Below, piece by piece: positions 1-13,200 of a stretch of 64,000 bases of DNA; the first letter of the stretch is position 1, and each line of letters begins with the position of its first letter. The translations under genes were made by a program, and so were the position numbers. Below the pieces are notes generated by a model. It was given only the letters and a program-made list of their open reading frames with translations, made no database searches and was not told where the DNA came from. Source of the DNA: Incurvaria masculella (taxonomy: Eukaryota; Arthropoda; Insecta; Lepidoptera; Incurvariidae); assembly GCA_946894095.1 (NCBI GenBank), contig OX335665.1:4226001-4290000 (forward strand), read 5' to 3'.

Positions 1-240
1 AGTACAGATTTTCTATAAGTTCTGACACTTAGTTTTAGAAAAAAACTAGAAAACACTTTGAAAAAGAGAATTGAATTGATTAACAGAATAACTTGCACTT
101 AGAGATAATATACGGATTTTGGCAGCGCATCCGCACACAATTGCCTCTGATGTAGACTGATTTCAATACCTTGGCGACAACGCCCTTTATACAGTGAATG
201 CATATGCTAATATCAACAATAAAAATAGGGTTCAATGAAT
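1..240. other. AT-rich intron, nothing recognised
   Basis: I see no exon of the missing Sin3A C-terminus and no coding signal here. It is presumably intron downstream of exon 26. Confidence 0.5.
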
Positions 241-920
241 GGGGAACGGCAGAACGTCTAAAATGCAGATCATATAATATCATATTTTAACAAAATTTTA
301 AAACCATGCACAACGTATAATCGGCAGATCGTATAATTCTATACGTAGTGCATGAAGAAGTTTAAAAATAAATTACTTATTTCTCCATGCATAACGTATA
401 ATAGTCACAACGTATACAATTATAATCTTTATTTAATGAAAAAAGAAAACCATGCATATCATATAATCCAAAAACTTTTCATACGATAAGCGCCCTTATG
501 AATATACTTTTAAAGCGTATACTCGCATGTGACTTTTCGAACGTCTCAATTACAATCAATTTGCAAAATTTTTGAAAATTTGCAAGGGTGAAGGGGGCCG
601 TTCGAAATTGTAGCAAATATCGATTAGTAGCAATTTCAGCCTTAAATGTATCGTTATTAGGGCGCTTTATGCCCTACTTCTTGGCATATTATACGTTATG
701 CATGGTTTTCTTTTATTGTGAATTCACGTTAGGAATATTATACGTTGTGACTATTATACGTTCTGCATGATGCAAAGAGTTGATTCTATTTTTAAACTTT
801 CTTCGTGCACAACGTATAAAATTATACGTTGTGAATATTATGCGATATGCATGGTTTTGATTTTTAGGAAAAAAATACTTTTATACATTGTGAATATTAT
901 ACGTAGTAAATACGACTCCA
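241..920 (+). mobile_element. Family I element, short copy (cgtataat subterminal repeats)
   Basis: It starts ggggaacggcagaacgtct and ends aatacgactcc. It carries many copies of acgtataat and its complement attatacgt near both ends, in inverted orientation. It matches both ends of the 2.9-kb copy at 7204-10139 but has a different, short interior, so it looks like a deletion derivative. No target duplication is evident. Its right end touches a partial duplicate of the neighbouring Sin3A exon. Confidence 0.7.
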
Positions 921-924
921 TTAA

Positions 925-985
925 AGCACGCGCCACCGCCGGCGCGCATTCCTCCGAGCACCACCATCTCGCACACGTCGGGGGC
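925..985 (-). repeat. Partial duplicate of Sin3A exon 26 sequence in the intron
   Basis: Read on the minus strand, CEMVVLGGMRAGG here resembles [13 protein letters not shown] in exon 26 about 220 bp away. The DNA matches over roughly 45 bp, including gccggcgcgcat. It lies past the GTACGA donor and is cut on its left by the family I element. Confidence 0.6.
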
Positions 986-1003
986 ACCGACTGTGTATCG
1001 TAC

Positions 1004-1228
1004 CTGCGCGGGCGAGCCGTCGTCGCGGCCGTCGGCGCCGCCCTCGAGCAGCTCGTACGTGACGCGGCAGCTATCGCCGCCGTATACGCGCGCCAGCGTC
1101 GCCGCGTGCTCGCCGCGCAGGTGGCGGCGCGCGCGGCGCACGTACGCGGCGCCGCCGGCGCGCATGCCGCCGCGCGCCGCCATCTCGCACGCGCGCACCG
1201 ACCACGCCTCCGACACGCAGTGCTGCAG
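1004..1228 (-). CDS. Sin3A: Sin3A exon 26, last exon in the window
   Basis: 225 nt, 75 codons, phase 0 to 0, acceptor cccccacag and donor GTACGA. It starts [20 protein letters not shown] (compare LQHIVSDE in vertebrates) and ends [22 protein letters not shown]. The ELLxxxxDxxDD ending fits the family. The middle is Arg/Ala/Gly-rich and very GC-rich. The remaining C-terminal exons must lie left of position 1. Confidence 0.88.
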
Positions 1229-4200
1229 CTGTGGGGGCGGAGACGAAAATCATTACAATCATATTCTTTTTCGAACGAACGTGACAATAGAACCTAGACA
1301 ATCCGACCTAATGTTTTCATAAATTCAAACATTCATAGATTGCAAGGAAGTGACTAAGTGAACTATCATTAGGACAAAAAAAACTTTTAAACATGAAAAG
1401 TGATAACCATACTTGAACATGATTTAGACACATCGGCCTAGGCTGCCTGTCTAATACAAAATAAATAAATAAATGTGAACCAGTCCTAGATCGGATAATC
1501 GATAAAATCTGTTACGGCAGAAACAAGACTCAAAAAGTGGAAAAGCCAAAGATTTAAAGACATTTTGTTAAGTTATTCATGAAGACTAAAAGTCTACAAA
1601 AAATATGTCATATCCTGATCTTAAAACTAGAAATTTGGATTTATACATTTTTGTAACAAATTTAAAACAGTGACAAATAAATTCCAAACATCAAGCATTA
1701 TTTACTTAAAATTAAAATTATCTATACAACCGCTCACTGTTTTGATATGAAACGAATGCTAGAGTGACTTTTAGTTTTGCAGGTTTTTTGTTTTGTTTAT
1801 TTAATTCATGTTTGTACAGTGCAGACATTAATAAAAACAGCTATTTTCCATGCATAAAACGGCATTTGCCACGCGACTCTGGCTCTTACTTTTAACATCG
1901 GGTCGTCGTGTGGTAGGTTATCAGCACTTAAGGTCGGCCCGTAAGCATCAGAAAATTTCGCGTCCCATACAAACGTATTTTACTAATAATTTGAAAACCA
2001 CTATTCCAACATACTTGATATTTGGTATCTAATATTAGGCTACAAATATCTGTGTCTGCATGCCTTTTTTCGGTAAATGTATTCTGGGTCAAACCACAGA
2101 GAAAACAAAATTTGTATGAATATTTTCTTTTTGCTTTCATTTCATTCTGTTTAGATTTTTCAAAAAAAAAAAAGCATACGAACACAGATATTTGTTACCT
2201 GATATTATATATTAAATATCAATTTAATTGGAATAGCGGTTTCCAAATTATTAGTAAACTACGTTTGCATGGGGGACATAGCTTACGGGCCGTTCTTAAG
2301 CGAGATCTAGAGTGGATGCAACCGGCGATGACGTGCAAATTCTTTTTTCTCTGTGTACGTATCATGCAATCAGTCTCTAGACTATGAGCAGATGTGTTAC
2401 GTGTGATTTTGTCGAGTAGATTTAGTTCCCCATTGGGAGCTTCTCATGGTACGGGGACGCCTTGTTTTGGCCAAAACTGGTTGCTGAAAATATTGTTGAC
2501 GACACGGCGAGAGCGACACGCGCGCCGCTGCCTGTCAGTGCATTCGAGAGTTCATTACCGAACGGAGTGACAATTGCATGCTTTTTCTGCACACCACCGT
2601 GCTCGTCTCTGCAAGATCATTTTCGGTGGCAGCTCCACCAACCCAGCAGTGTCGGCTTCGGAGGTTCAAGGGACCCTCACCCACTGCAACTCCAGACCTG
2701 GACGTCCAGAACGGCAAGAAGGAGGAGCCTCGGGTGAGTTGGCAATGTTTTCCGAGCTGGTTTTGGTCGGACGGTTCCACACAATATTCAGGATTACAGT
2801 CTACTGCGGCGGAATAACGTACACGCGTCTTCAAGCGTCGTTAGCAGTCGGGGACAGTAAGCTGCACTGCCTGATGACGTGCATTTAGGTTCACCAAACG
2901 TACCTGACGCACGGCGTAGGAGACGACCTTGTCGAGCGTGTAGGCGGGGTACGCGCGGATGCCGAGCATCTCGCGGACGGCGTCCTCGTACGCGGCCGCC
3001 TCCGTGTTGCCGTCCAGAACGCCCTTCACGAGCTCCAGCAGGGCGTTGTAGTACTCGCCGGGCTGCACGGCGTCTGCGGACGGAGGTGACAAAGCTGAGT
3101 GTTGTGTTCCATTTTTTTTATGTTTATGTGATCCAGGAATGTCACAGCACTAGAGGTCTAGGTTCAATTCCTTGACCCAACATGCACCACTTTCTTTTTC
3201 TTCTGAGTTAGATAAGTGCATTTTGTCACGAATGCGAGCTGCTCTATGGTTCGAAATCCATGTAAAACCGTAGGTCCCCTTCCCCTACAAGATGGTAGGG
3301 TTTAGGCCCGCCCGGGTTGGTACCATCGCAGTAGATATAAAGGTGGTCGAAGCGGCAATGAAACATTGTCCGTGATTTCCATCCAGTTCAATGTAGTCAT
3401 GCTCATAAAAGGAAAGGTCCAGGCATGGCACCTTATTCCTTCGGGAATGTGTATTGGGCTAATATCATAACGGTAGTTGTGTGGTATTAGCCATTCATGG
3501 CAGGTTGCATAAAAAAAAAAGTGATCCAGGAATGTCACGGCACTAGAGACAGTTGCAAGGAGTAACTGAGTAACTCTGCAATGGATTAAAGGAAATAGTT
3601 GCTCCCTAGGGAATGACGCTGTTGACGAAATGGCAAAGACAGGATCTGTTACAAGAACCAGCCAAGTGCGAGTCGGACTCGGACACGAAGGGTTGCGTAC
3701 CATCGAAAATTATTTAACACAAAAAACACATTTTTTGTATGGGGGCTTTTCATTAGCTTTAATTTTTATTATATTTTAATTTTACTTATTTGTTGTTATA
3801 GCGGCAAAATAAAGACACACTTTGTGAAAATTTCAGCTGCCTACCTATTACGGTTCATGAGATACAGCCCTGTGACAGACGGACAGACGGACGGACGGAC
3901 AGCGGAGTCTTAGTAATAGGGTTCCGTTTTCACCCTTTGAGTACGGAACCCTAAAAACGGCAAGACCAGAGTCAATTGTACCTCTACCCTTATTTTTTTT
4001 CTGAATTAAACACTGGCATCTGATCAAGCTTTAACTTGTGCCCAAGCGGCCAATGGAAAACGCCAACCTAATTCTAGACTATGGAGCATTTGCACCCACA
4101 TCTCCGGCATGCTCAGCAGACACTACCGATGGAAGCGAGACATGGAGTGTGTATGTAAGTGGGTCGAGTGGTAGATTTGGAGTCATTAGGTGGTTCAGCC

Positions 4201-7200
4201 ATTATATGTGGAGTGTGTAGGTGGGTTGGTTGGTAGATTTAGAATCTATAGGTGGGTCAGCCATAATATGTAGAGTGCGTAAGTGGGTCGGGTGGTAGAT
4301 TTGGAGTCTTTCGGTGGGTCAGGCGTTATACAGGGTGTTAACGGAGTTATGGTCCAAACGTTAACCACGTGTTCCTTGGCATATTTGGAGCAAAAAAGGT
4401 AGATAACATTTTTTTGTACGACTGATAAAAAATTGTCATCCCCATACATTTTTGTAAATACCTACACTCAAAATGTATGGGGAGGACGTTTTTTTTTTCA
4501 GTCGTACAAAAAAAAATGTCTACCTTTTTTGTTCAAATATGCCAAGGAACACGTGGTTAACGTTTGGACCATAACTCCGTTAACACCCTCTATGTGAAGT
4601 GTGTAGGTGAATCGGTCATTACGGATCACGTAGGTACTGACTGGAGGGCTTGAGGCGGAGCGCGAGCGCGACGGAGGGGTGCCGCGTGCGGCGGTCGCGC
4701 GCATCCTGCTCGGCGAGCGCGGCGGCGGCGCGCCGCGCGTCCGCGAGCCGCGCGCACAGCACGCCGTGCAGCCGCAGGAACAGGTACCACGACGACGTGC
4801 ACACGAAGCGCGCCTCCTGCCACACGCACACCGACGGTGAGATACAGTGAGAGACATCGAGGAACCGCCAGATTGTAGCATTTTCAAACCCATAACTAAA
4901 GTCCTACCCATGGATTTGCCATTTTAAGGGTGTGATAACACCTGATCGCATTAGGTTCAATAAGTGCGTAAGTGATACCATATTTTTAAAAATAACTACT
5001 GCTTATTATGGAATTTCAAAAATATTCTAGCTATATTTGTTGTTTATACAAAACGAAATTGACCCTCAGAGGTCCAATATGCTACTGAATAACTGTTTAA
5101 AATTTTAGAACAAGGGATTTAATTATCTTCCAACTGCCGTTTAAAGCAATTATCTTAATTCCACATTCCATCAAATGGAACTATGAAGCAGTTGGCAAGA
5201 TCAGAAGATGTGACTGCAAGGTTTCGGGACACAAAAAAAACCAATAAATGACCCCCCCGACGATAGGGCCGCGGGCCTATGCGCCCCGGCTACGGTCAAG
5301 CGCTAGCTGTGCGTCCGGGCGGCGCGGCGGGCTCGCGGTCAACAGGCACGTGGAAATACCACACACAACGATGAAACCACCCCCGTTCCTGCGCTCTCTG
5401 ACGTCACATACTTCTTTAGCCACCGACACGGTATTGGTAGAAGAGGGCACTGGCTCGAATCGGTCTCAGTGCAGGGCAGCGGAGCGATGACTGTCCAAAG
5501 AACTGTTTCCATAATAAATAAATAAATAATATATTGGTCTAAAATATTTATTTATTTATAAGTTTTAGACTGGCAGAATATGCTGTTGCGTCAAAATCCA
5601 GTAATTAACTTGATAAATTTACTTTTATTTTTATTTATTTATTTATTTTATATTAGACAGGCAGCCTAGGCTGATGTGTCTAAATCGAGTACATAGTTCA
5701 TTGATTTATTAACATATTATTTTTTTTCACTTAATCTGTTTCAGTTCAGTTAGTTACTTATTTTAAAAATGTATTTATTTAGATAAGCGTCCAAACGATT
5801 CTTAAATTGATTAGTGTTGTTTGCACTTATAATGTCCTCTGGAAGTTGGTTCCAATCGTCAACCACTCTGTTGGTTATGAAGTGCTTCCGTGTGTTGGTT
5901 TTGTGTTCTGTTTTATTCCGTTTTTTTACTTGCTGGTTTTTTTTTTCCTTTACTTTAGATTTTTTTGACGTGGTATCCAATCTATTTTTTTAATTGGTTG
6001 GTGGTCATAGCGTTAATCGCATGTGATTAACGCTGGGAGTTTGTTCCATGCCTCCACTATTCATTCTAGAGGCCGTGACTTGAAGGCTGGATTTAAACCT
6101 ATTTTTTTATGAAAAACCGGTATGTGGCGGGACTGAGGACCAAAGGTGCTCAGAAAAGCCATCTACACCTTACCTTGCAACCACGCTCAGAGAGGCACCA
6201 TATCAGCAGATTTGCGAACTATCGCTGAGCTATCAAGCTTGTTTAAATTACGCTTGAAGACTCCCAGATTATAGGTATGAGGAAAGGCTCCAAATCCTGG
6301 CGGTGCGGCAGAGAAATGAGTTTGAGAAACAGTTCATTCTCAAAAGCCTAATGCCAATCACAAGGGGGTGTTCTGATTCTCTGAGGCGAGCGCTCCGGAT
6401 ATAGGTAGGTCCTACATCAAGCGCGAAGACACTTGACCACTGCACTGCAGCGCTGGTCAATTTAAAAGTTTGTATTTTGAAGTGAAGTATTTTTTGTTCA
6501 ATGTTGTCGAATTGTTGGCACTGAGCCAACGCAGCTGCTTTGAAGGTCAGAAAGCCAATTAGTATTAATCATGACTCAGAGAATCACCTTTGAGTCAACG
6601 AGAAAACACGTCGATCTCGGATCGTCTGCCTCAGCAAATATAAGACGGATGTTTTTGAAATGGAAAGTCATCGTTTCTCAGACAGATAGACGGCATCAAT
6701 CTGAACCGCAGGACAACCTATAACCATATGTACTTATGTCTTATTCATTCATTCAATGCACGGAGGGTAAGGATAGGTGGTGATGCTAGGGGTAGTCAGT
6801 TGAGAGCAGATCGTTGAAAGAAAAAAGATCTGGGTTCGACTGACTGCTTCCTGCACCAATTCATCCAATGGCCGCCATCCAGTAAAAACTGACCGGATTG
6901 GTAACTGAAACTCAGCCGTATAGCAACAGCGTAGCAAATTTTTTGTTAACTATACTCTGACGGTAGCGCCGGCCCGTCAGTTCACTTAAAAAATCGCTAA
7001 TATCTGATGTTCTTGAGTTCCAACAACATTTAAGTAACCGCACTGGACACTTTCCTGCAATGAACATTCGAAGTTGTACGTCCCGAATGCACGGCGCTAC
7101 CATCAGTGATATATCACTAAAATGTGGCTACGCTCCTTCCGCTATACGGATGAATTCCGCTTACCACTCCCATACTTCACTCGATTACTGCCGCCCTTCT

Positions 7201-10200
7201 AACGGGGGAACGGCAGAACGTCTAATATGCAGATCGTATAATGTCATATTTTAACAAAATTTTAAAACCATGCACAACGTATAATCGGCAGATCGTATAA
7301 TTTTATACGTAGTGCATGAAGAAGTTTAAAAAATAAAATTACTTATTTCTCCATGCATAACGTATAATAGTCACAACGTATAATATTATGATCTTTATTT
7401 AACAAAAAAAGAAAACCTTTTGATTGGCTAAACCGCGACCCAATAGCTGCAACTTCGTAAAACAAAATATTTTTTTGAAATCCGCGCGGCTCGTCTCGCT
7501 GGCCAGTCGACCGAGATACGTTTGCGCGCGTGGTTCTGTGCCGGCTGAAAAGGATGATTGACGAAAATATTACGTAAGTATTGTAATTTTTTTTATATCA
7601 ATGAAATTGTAATATATTCAGCTATCTATCAATGCAGTGGTTATAGGTTTTTGCAATTTCTGTAGGCAGCAAAAAAATCAAATGTTTTTTGGCATGTTCA
7701 GATTTCAAAGATTTATCACATTTGTTTACAAAATTTGTTTACAAAAAATTACGTTTGCTTGAATGTAATTAGTCCGGATTGTGGCAAATTTTGTGTAGAA
7801 TCCGGTGATGTATCACACTTGATATGTTTTCTTACATAAAAATGGAAAAAAGACCGAAAATCTAGAAAATCATATTTTGTAGTATAAACATTGTGAGTGT
7901 ATTGGTGTCGGCCGCTCGGCCGCCCGCTGGCCGTTGGTCAAGTGTGATTCAAGTCATTTGTCGAGATCTCAGGAACTTCGTGAGCGTGGAGTTATAATAC
8001 CAAATTTTGTTGCTTTGAAATCGTTTGGTATATCTAATAAGTAATCCCATTGCATCCTCTGCATACATTTCCATAGGGCAAGACGCATCTGGTAATAGAA
8101 TAGAATTAAAAATATGTACTATTTGTTTCGGTTACATAGTATTCTTGTTAGGGTTCCGTACCCAAAGGGTGAAAACGGAACCCTATTACTAATCCTCCGC
8201 TGTCCGTCCGTCCGTCCGTCTGTCCGTCCGTCCGTCTGTCACATGGCTGTATCTCAGTAACCGTAACAGATAGACAGCTGAAATTTTCACAGAGTGTGTA
8301 TTTATTTTGCCGCTATAAGAACAAATAGGTAAAATTGAAAAATAATTTAAAATCCCATACAAAAAACGTGATTTTGTTATGTTAAATCTTTTACGATGGT
8401 ACGGAACCCTTCGTGTGCGAGTCCGGCTCGCACTTGGCCGGTTTTTGGTTACAAGTCACACTGGGTCAATTGCCGTGCATGCTGTATGACATTTCGGCGA
8501 ATTCTGCCGTGCATGTCGCACCTATTCTCATGCTAACGGGTGGTGTGTGGACACAAAAGATGCCTAAAATATACTTGCGACATGCACGGGAGCAATTACC
8601 ATGCATGTCAAACAACTTCAAAAATTTTTTTTCATCATATCTTGGGAAACTCTGGTCTTAGACTCATCATGCGACCCCTCAAACTAGATGGCCCGACCTG
8701 ATCTACCTACCTGTCATGTCAAAACTTGTTTTCGTCATACATTGTAAATTTTGTAACTTCAATAATAGGAGGAGGTGTCTGACAGACGGACGGACAGACA
8801 ACGCACAAACTCTACTTCAGATATAATCATTAGGTGTTTTTTTTTACCATCCGTCGCTAATTCGAATTTCTATTCATTTTAGGTTTCACTTTTACAAAAT
8901 GTTAAAAAATATACTTGTGCTGCTATATTTCTATGAACTTATATTTACGTGTTTTATTTCAAAGACCATGTCACCAATGCTTCGTGTCACGGAAGCCTGT
9001 TTCTACTCCAGCAACAAGATTCGACCTTCCTCGCGCTGAGTAAGTGCCTACCTATATAGATAGAACGCGCGCGCCCACCTATCTATAGATAGAGCGCGTG
9101 CTCACCGACGTGTGTTCAAGTGGAGCGTTTGCATGTATGAGTGCGCTGAGTGCAATTTTATAGCCGAATTTGAATGTTCAAAATAAAATGTTATTGATTA
9201 CATATTATAACATTATCTTACACAAAAAAATTGTGTATATATAACAGTTTATGATGATATAAAATCTAACTCGATTCTAATTAGATTAGATTCTAATTAG
9301 ACTGTTAGTAATGTAGAGAGATTTTTCGGGTTTTTCCTTTACTGAAAATGTTATGTAAACTTTTTCTTTACAAAAATTTTATGTAAATATTCTTCCATCA
9401 TTATTCAATAAATTAAAAATAAATTCAACTGAGATAATATCGTAAATAATTTATAATAAATTCTAAAATATTATTTTGAAAAACAATAAGTGTCGCTTTT
9501 GTTCGCGATGTTTGGAACCAAATTATAATATTTTTTTGTATGGCGGGGTCATTAGTTTTTGACACAATGTTATAGCAGCTATCAAAAACTACGAAATAAA
9601 AAACAAATTTGTTTCATAACTTTATCTTTTTTACCCTAAACCTCGAGTAACATCACAAAATATTTAAAAAAATTCTAAAGTCAATGTTATATGATTTTTA
9701 TTATTTTATATTTGAACCAAACTACTACAAAAGTAACGTAAATAAATGGAGGCACTATCTAGCTACATGGAACAGTTATTATTTTGAAGATACCTTGATC
9801 AGTGTCTTAGATATAGATTTTTATTCGATTCGGGAGCGCGGTACAGGACGCCGATGCTGCGTCGTTCGCGCTCCAAAGGTTAAATGTATCGTTATTAGGA
9901 CGCTTTATGCAGTGCTTCTTGGCATATTATACGTTCTGCATGGTTTTCTTTTTTTGTGAATTCATGTTAGGAATATTATACGTTGTGACTATTATACGTT
10001 CTGCATGATGCAAAGAGTTGATTTTATTTTTAAACTTTATTCATGCACAACGTATAACATTATACGTTGTGAATATTATACGATATGCATGGTTTTCATT
10101 TTTTGGAAAAAAATACTATTATACGTAGTGAATACGACTCCTTCTAACCCATCTGCCAACTTTCAAAAAAATTTTATTCCCCGATACAAAGTTCCCCAAA

Positions 10201-13200
10201 CATCGGTTCAGTTCTCTGACAGTCGTCGCTACGTTGCGTAAGAAACGTCGGACAGACTAGATACTTTCAGTCCACTCACGTTGGGCGGGGCGTCCTTGAT
10301 GTCCTCTTCGTCCTGCGGCTCAGTCTTCACATCCTCGCCGTTGCTGCTGTCGCTCCGCTTACCGCTACTGCTGTTATCTGCAAAAGTAAAACGCATCCTT
10401 CAGAGTCTGACGAAAAGCGGGCAGCATTCGCATCGTAAGGGTTACGACTTTCGTGTTTTTACTTTCCAATGTAACGAAATGTAAATGACAGTGCCTATGA
10501 CAAATGGTTCTTAGATCATATGGTGAACACAAAAAAACTCAAAACAAGACAAGAGTTATTTTGATCGGAAAGAAAGTAATATTTAATGTTTGAATACTAT
10601 CATTCCCAACTTTGTGTTATAAAGGGTGACTCAGTCCAGATTTAAAAAAAGTTTTTTTTCCTGGGGGGAATCATGGAAAACTAACTCGCCGGGTGAACAG
10701 GAAAGAGAGTGATTGAATCTGTCAAACAAAGTGTTGTTCGGCCTAGTGAACTAAAAATTACCAGTTAGCATGGTACAAAATGAAACTAAATTGCTCACTA
10801 TTTAACCCAGCGAGATAATTTACCATGGTAAACCCCTTGTCTCAAGAGCAACGAGCAGAGAAATTGAGAATCAATATGTGCAGTTAACTAAGGCATCAGA
10901 AGGAAGGCAGCATGCTTGTATCTTCACAGTGAGTCTGAAAAGCACATCGCATGTGTTTCATCACTTGCCTAACATTTATGGCAAGCATTAGTCCGCTATG
11001 AGCTTAATTGGAGAAAAGGTGAAGTAGAAAAACAACTTAACCCAACAAATTTCACGGTGTCCAATATGCTCCAAGGTCAAAGACGGTTGGCACAACAATG
11101 TATGAACATTAGCATCGAGCGCCTCGTAGCCTAGTGGCGCGTGTACTTGCCTTGCATACCAAGTCTGCACCACTTTCCCTCCATTCCGAAATGTGTATAT
11201 CGCAAGATTGCAGCAATGTAACCGTACACGACCGTTCCGAATTGCTTATATTCACTCCCGTGAACGTCATTTTGATATGACGGACTGGACTTTAGACCGC
11301 ACACAGATCGTACAAAGCGCGCACGGTTGAAAGTATGTGCGCCGTATACGCTGTCATGGAGCTGTCATTAAGCGTGTTTATCTATAGTTCTCTGATCGCA
11401 TGCACTTGTATTCTGAAATAACGAACAGTTTTCGCTGTTTGTTAGTCTAATTCTCTACCTGAAACTCACTCTCGAGACTTTCAAGGCATTTTCGAGGTAG
11501 TTAGGTTAGGCTCTGACACATATGTCTCCTCAAATTCATTCCGATTTGATATCGTGCGATTGTGGCTATGAGCAGTGACATCAATTCGGAACTCAAGTAT
11601 TCACTGTATTCGCTTTCTCTGCGATCTTTGCAATATACGCATTTCGGAACGTAGGGTTTCTTTCTCATTCTGAGCTGGATAAATGCATTTCGTTACGAAT
11701 GCGAGCTGCTCCATGGTTTGGAATACATGTAAAACTGTAGGTCCCCCCTACAAGGTGGTAGGGTTAAAGCCCACCCGGGTTGATGAAAAGATGGTTGAAG
11801 AGGCAATTCAAAATTGTCCGCATTTTCCATCCAGTTCAGTGTAGCCGCGCTCATAAAGGGAAGGTCCTGTGGCATGGCACCCAATTCCTTCGGGTATGTG
11901 GTGTCAGGTGGCAGAAAACAAAATATATATCGGTGTATAGCGAACTCACCTTTATTGTTGTCGGCGGAAGGTGTGTGGTTACTCTTGTGTTGCGTGTCCT
12001 TACTCCGAGCGCGTGAACCGCCTCTCTCCGACGTGTTTGTGTCAGACTCAGACGATGGCTGAAACACAAATACATTTTCGATTTATGCTAACTAAATATG
12101 TATGATGTGTGGACTAGCGTTTGAATCTGTACCTCTCACCTAGTTAGTGACCCAATTGACGAACACAGCTATTAGCGTTGCGAATTTCAATAAGAGCATT
12201 TATGTATAACATATTATTACGCTAAATGAAAACATTGTAAGAATACATTGTTTTGTTACATCTACGACACAGCGATAGGCTCACCACTCAGTGCCAAAAG
12301 AATACTTTTACATTTCATCCAAGCAAAATATTTCAAAATGACGTCCCAAAGGACTACTTTTCGTTAGTCTAAGGCTGAATATAAATAGTCGTAACAGAAA
12401 CTAAGACTAACGAACAATAATACTTTGTGACGTCACTTTTCATTACTTAACATTTTGTCCATACAAAGTGTGTCGAAATGACATCACAAAGTACCACTTT
12501 TCGTTAGTCTTTACGACTATTTATCTCAGCCTTAGTTTCGGTCACGACTATTTATCTCAGCCCTAGTTTCTGTTACCACTATTTTCAGCCCTTATTTCTG
12601 TTATGACTATTTATTTCAGCCCTAGTTTCTGTTACAACTATTTTTTTTTTTTTTTTTTTATGTGACTGGACATGGATGGCTAATACCACAAGTTCTGTCA
12701 TGGTATTAGCCCAACACACCACATGGGAACTAGGTGCCATGCCAGGACCTTCCTTATATTGCACGGCTACATTGAACTGGATGGAAAACACGGACAATTT
12801 TCATTGCCGCTTCGACCATCGTTCATCCAATGCGATGGTACCAACCCGGGCGGGATAAACCCTACCACCTAGTAAGTAAGGAAGGGGACCTACAGTTTAA
12901 CGTGGAATCCGAACCACGGCCAGCCTCTCTCAACGGTTGATTGGTCACCCATCCAAGACCAGACCGGACCCAGCGTTGCTTAACTTCGGAGAGCGATCGC
13001 CGAAGTGTCGCGCCACTGGGCCACTGAGGCCCAGCCTATCTCAGCCCTAGTTTCTGTTACAACTATTTATCTCAGCCCTAGTTTCGGTTATGACTATTTA
13101 TCTCAGCCTTAGTTTCTGTTACGACTATTTATTTCAGCCCTAGTTTCGGTTATGACTATTTATCTCAGCCTTAGTTTCTGTTACGACTATTTATCTCAGC

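Larger units (their letters stand above)
7204..10139 (+). mobile_element. Family I element, 2.9-kb copy with internal cargo
   Basis: The left end starts ggggaacggcagaacgtct and the right end is aatacgactcc. The outer 200 bp or so on each side are related in inverted orientation, with repeated acgtataat, atgcacaacgtata and aaaaagaaaacc. ccttctaac occurs at 7195-7203 and again at 10140-10148, a candidate 7-9 bp target duplication. The interior holds CCAAT-type promoter sequence, a candidate split ORF and a family B repeat. A target duplication of this size fits hAT or Mutator-type elements. No transposase is seen. Confidence 0.65.

Noticed and set aside
767..1322. Overlapping long frames on both strands at 767-1322
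   Set aside because: They are shadows of the GC-rich Sin3A exon 26 in other frames; only the minus frame with splice sites and Sin3 motifs is supported.
3302..3703. 133-codon minus-strand frame
   Set aside because: It lies in SINE and family B sequence read in reverse; the same text recurs in other copies.
5245..5345. Candidate missing Sin3A exon in a GC-rich patch
   Set aside because: On the minus strand it has stops and no acceptor/donor pair with the needed phase.
11118..11172. Functional tRNA gene (cgtagcctagtggcgcg)
   Set aside because: This is the tRNA-derived head of the SINE family, truncated by a MITE; no cloverleaf.
12676..12858. Frames with [20 protein letters not shown] in several places
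   Set aside because: Repeated translation of the SINE body, seen in every copy; not a protein family.
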